From UBA12068 sp964452415 (GTDB lineage: Bacteria > Patescibacteriota > Minisyncoccia > Moranbacterales > GWC2-37-73), in contig CAYVME010000003.1 in the NCBI GenBank assembly GCA_964452415.1, positions 1-52,434 of the forward strand: a stretch of DNA of 52,434 nt, written 5' to 3'. The notes below the pieces were generated by a model. The model ran no database searches, had not been told where the DNA came from, and worked only from the letters and a program-made list of their open reading frames with translations. Below, piece after piece: positions 50,370 through 52,434 of the stretch. Both the position numbers and the translations under genes were made by a program. Every line of letters begins with the position of its first letter. Within the stretch, counting starts at the first letter, position 1.

Positions 50370-52434
50370 TTATTTTCGGTATCCTGTTCCAGCTGGAATC
50401 AATCGACCAATAATAACATTTTCTTTCAATCCTCGAAGATGATCATCTTTTCCTGTTACTGCAGCATTAATGAGGACGCGAGCAGTTTCTTGGAAGGATG
50501 CAGCTGAAAGGAATGATTCGGTTGAAAGAGCAACCTTGGTGATTCCCATGATGAGTTGTTCACCGGTTGCGATTTCTTCCTTAGCAGCCAAGGCTTCTCG
50601 GTTTGATTCTTCAAATTGATCTTTTTCAACGATATCACCAGGCAAAAGATCAGTATCACCAGCTTCGATCACTTTCACTCGAGAAAGCATTTGGCGAATG
50701 ATAACCTCCACATGCTTGTCTTGAAGAGGTTCTCCTTGAGCAGCATAGATTTCTTTAACTTCACCGATAACATAGCGTTGAATTGCTTCTTGCCCCATGG
50801 TTTCGAAAAGTTTTTTGAGATCGATGTGTCCTTCATTGAATTGAGTTCCCTTTCCAATCAATTGTCCCTTTGAAACAACCAATGTTGATTCGGAAGGAAC
50901 TTGATATTCCACAACTTCTCCTTCAGTGGTTTCAATTTTCACAGTCACTGTTTTCTTGTTTTCGCTAACGATGTCGATGATCTTTCCATCAACTTCAGAA
51001 ATCATGGCTTCACCCTTTGGAGGACGACATTCAAAAATTTCTTCGACTCGAGGAAGACCTTGTGTGATGTCAGATCCACCCGCAACACCTCCAGTATGGA
51101 AGGTACGCATGGTTAGCTGTGTTCCAGGCTCACCAATGGCTTGAGCGGCAACAACACCAACTGCTTGTCCGATCTTGACCAATTCACTTCTTCCAAGATC
51201 AACACCATAGCAATGCTGACAAATTCCTCGCTTGCTTTTGCAAGTAACCACGCTTCGGATTTTAACTTTTTCAACTTTAGCTTCTTCAACAGCCAATCCA
51301 TCTTCTTTATTCGCCAAAGTTCGGGCTTTCACGATAACTTTTTTGGTTGTTGGATCAATCACATCTTCAACAAGATATCTTCCCTCAACACGAACCGCAA
51401 AACTTTGTCCAACTCGATCAGAATCTTCTCTGTACATGTATGCTCCTTCTGTATCCATGCAATCTTCCTCACGAACAATGATGTCCTGAGAAACATCCAC
51501 GAGTCTTCGAGTCAAATATCCAGCAGTCGCAGTTCGAAGAGCTGTGTCAGCCATACCTTTTCGGGCTCCATGAGTTGAAATGAAATATTCCAAAACATTG
51601 AAACCTTCTTTAAAGGAGCTTTTTACTGGCAATTCAATCGTTTCACCGGTTGGTCCAGCCACAAGTCCTTTCATACCCATCATCTGCACCACAACTGATT
51701 CAGACCCTCGAGCTTTGGAATGCACCAAAGTGTAAACGGTTCCTTCTTTGTCGAGTGAAGCTTTAACAGCATCAGCAATTACATTTTTCGTGCGATTCCA
51801 AATTTCAATCACGCGGTTCTTTCTTTCTTCCTCAGTCAAAAGTCCCATCGCGTATTGTTGATTGATTGTCGCAACTTCAGCTTCAGCTTTAATCATCGCT
51901 TCTTTCTTCACTGGTGATTGCTTAAGATCATCCATTCCCCAACTGATTCCAGATCGTCCAGCCATTTTAAATCCGAGTGATTTGATGCGATCAATAAAAG
52001 CAGCAGTTTCTTCCTGTCCTTTCATTCGAAGAATCTGAGCTACCAATTGCTTGATTTCTTTTTGGGTCAATTCTTCATTAACAAAACGAAGTTCAGCAGG
52101 CAAAATATCATTAAGCATGATTCTTCCGGCAGATGTTTCCAAAATTTTTCCGTCAATATCAACTTTTATTTTTGCATTAACTGCAATATGTCCAAGTTGA
52201 TATGCAATGATCGCTTCTTCTTCAGTCGCGAAAATTTTTCCTTCGCCTTTAACACCAGCTTTGATATGAGTAATAAAATATATTCCAAGTACGATGTCTT
52301 TTGAAGGCACTGCAATCGGTTCTCCAGAAGCAGGTTTGAGCAAGTTCTTTGAAGAAAGCATGATGTTTGCGCTTTCATCGCGAGCCTGATCAGTCAAAGG
52401 AACATGCACAGCCATTTGGTCTCCATCAAAGTCA
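50370..52434 (-). CDS. rpoC: RNA polymerase beta' subunit, C-terminal part (5' end outside the window)
   Basis: The fragment starts within the catalytic NADFDGD magnesium motif (DFDGDQMAVHVPL), so about the last 680 residues are present. Visible landmarks are the second zinc site (CMDTEG, VVTCKSKRGICQHCYG) and the bridge-helix/trigger-loop region with SRGSESVVQMMGMKGLV- and HGARKGMADTALRTA-type motifs. GEPGTQLTMRTFHTGGVAG and the C-terminal domain ending ENVIIGRLIPAGTGY follow. It is intact to the stop and followed by a terminator. The upstream rpoB is expected beyond the window. Confidence 0.97.
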   Translation of the reverse strand, partial: DFDGDQMAVHVPLTDQARDESANIMLSSKNLLKPASGEPIAVPSKDIVLGIYFITHIKAGVKGEGKIFATEEEAIIAYQLGHIAVNAKIKVDIDGKILETSAGRIMLNDILPAELRFVNEELTQKEIKQLVAQILRMKGQEETAAFIDRIKSLGFKMAGRSGISWGMDDLKQSPVKKEAMIKAEAEVATINQQYAMGLLTEEERKNRVIEIWNRTKNVIADAVKASLDKEGTVYTLVHSKARGSESVVVQMMGMKGLVAGPTGETIELPVKSSFKEGFNVLEYFISTHGARKGMADTALRTATAGYLTRRLVDVSQDIIVREEDCMDTEGAYMYREDSDRVGQSFAVRVEGRYLVEDVIDPTTKKVIVKARTLANKEDGLAVEEAKVEKVKIRSVVTCKSKRGICQHCYGVDLGRSELVKIGQAVGVVAAQAIGEPGTQLTMRTFHTGGVAGGSDITQGLPRVEEIFECRPPKGEAMISEVDGKIIDIVSENKKTVTVKIETTEGEVVEYQVPSESTLVVSKGQLIGKGTQFNEGHIDLKKLFETMGQEAIQRYVIGEVKEIYAAQGEPLQDKHVEVIIRQMLSRVKVIEAGDTDLLPGDIVEKDQFEESNREALAAKEEIATGEQLIMGITKVALSTESFLSAASFQETARVLINAAVTGKDDHLRGLKENVIIGRLIPAGTGYRK

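Noticed and set aside
390..52434. Reassignment of TGA to glycine or tryptophan as in Gracilibacteria
   Set aside because: All conserved genes are full length without in-frame TGA, and Trp and Gly positions use TGG and GGN. Only absence of TGA as stop remains, reported as a finding.

Overview
The window is an AT-rich bacterial chromosome segment that reads with the standard stop codons. The lean gene set (recG, trpS, rnj, uvrB, rpsF-ssb-rpsR-efp, recA, ftsK, lexA, rpoC), the near absence of Shine-Dalgarno sequences, the cupin-type phosphoglucose isomerase, an ORF6N protein and the giant fibronectin-III surface proteins together suggest a Candidate Phyla Radiation (Patescibacteria, Parcubacteria/Moranbacteria-like) bacterium. 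That placement is inference from gene content; no phylogeny was run.

Layout. 1-390: the 3' half of a tRNA-Arg(GCG), a scaffold gap of ten N, and a second copy of the tRNA 3' end. 390-4593 (+): a DksA/TraR-like zinc-finger protein, recG, and phosphomannomutase. 4735-12470 (-): a 2204-residue membrane-anchored kelch/FN3 protein overlapping a short paralogue. 12639-16078 (-): trpS and RNase J, separated by nested palindromic repeats. 16468-19202 (-): a MacB/LolCDE-type ABC exporter whose permease carries an SH3b-like insertion. 19283-33938 (-): three more giant surface proteins built from kelch propellers, LamG, DUF2341, glycine-rich and FN3 modules. 34077-36164 (-): manC and cupin PGI. 36306-39912 (-): a DsbA-like membrane protein, a small hypothetical protein and uvrB. 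40030-42695 (+): a cold-shock protein, a candidate small RNA, then rpsF-ssb-rpsR-efp. 42781-48774 (-): a DUF975-type membrane protein, an unannotated 46-residue CxxC membrane peptide, recA, rodZ-like, ftsK and a small membrane protein. 48909-52434 (-): lexA-like, ORF6N and the 3' part of rpoC.

How it fits together. Five paralogous N-terminally membrane-anchored proteins (378 to 2204 residues) share a C-terminal unit: a last FN3 domain followed by an amphipathic tail resembling LVVGNLVExFGFL. Most have their own extended -10 promoter (TGnTATAAT or close) and a short A-rich leader. They surround an exporter, and cupin PGI, bifunctional ManC and phosphomannomutase could together make GDP-mannose from hexose phosphates. 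I read this as a surface-attachment/glycosylation locus and the most likely undescribed system here. A second layer is non-coding: short-word tandem repeats (7-8 nt period) in inverted pairs in 5' regions, an approximately 110-128 bp palindromic repeat with compensatory changes between its two copies, a REP-like element in two copies, and a perfect 31-bp palindrome inside the ORF6N gene. None of the 31 called genes ends in TGA.
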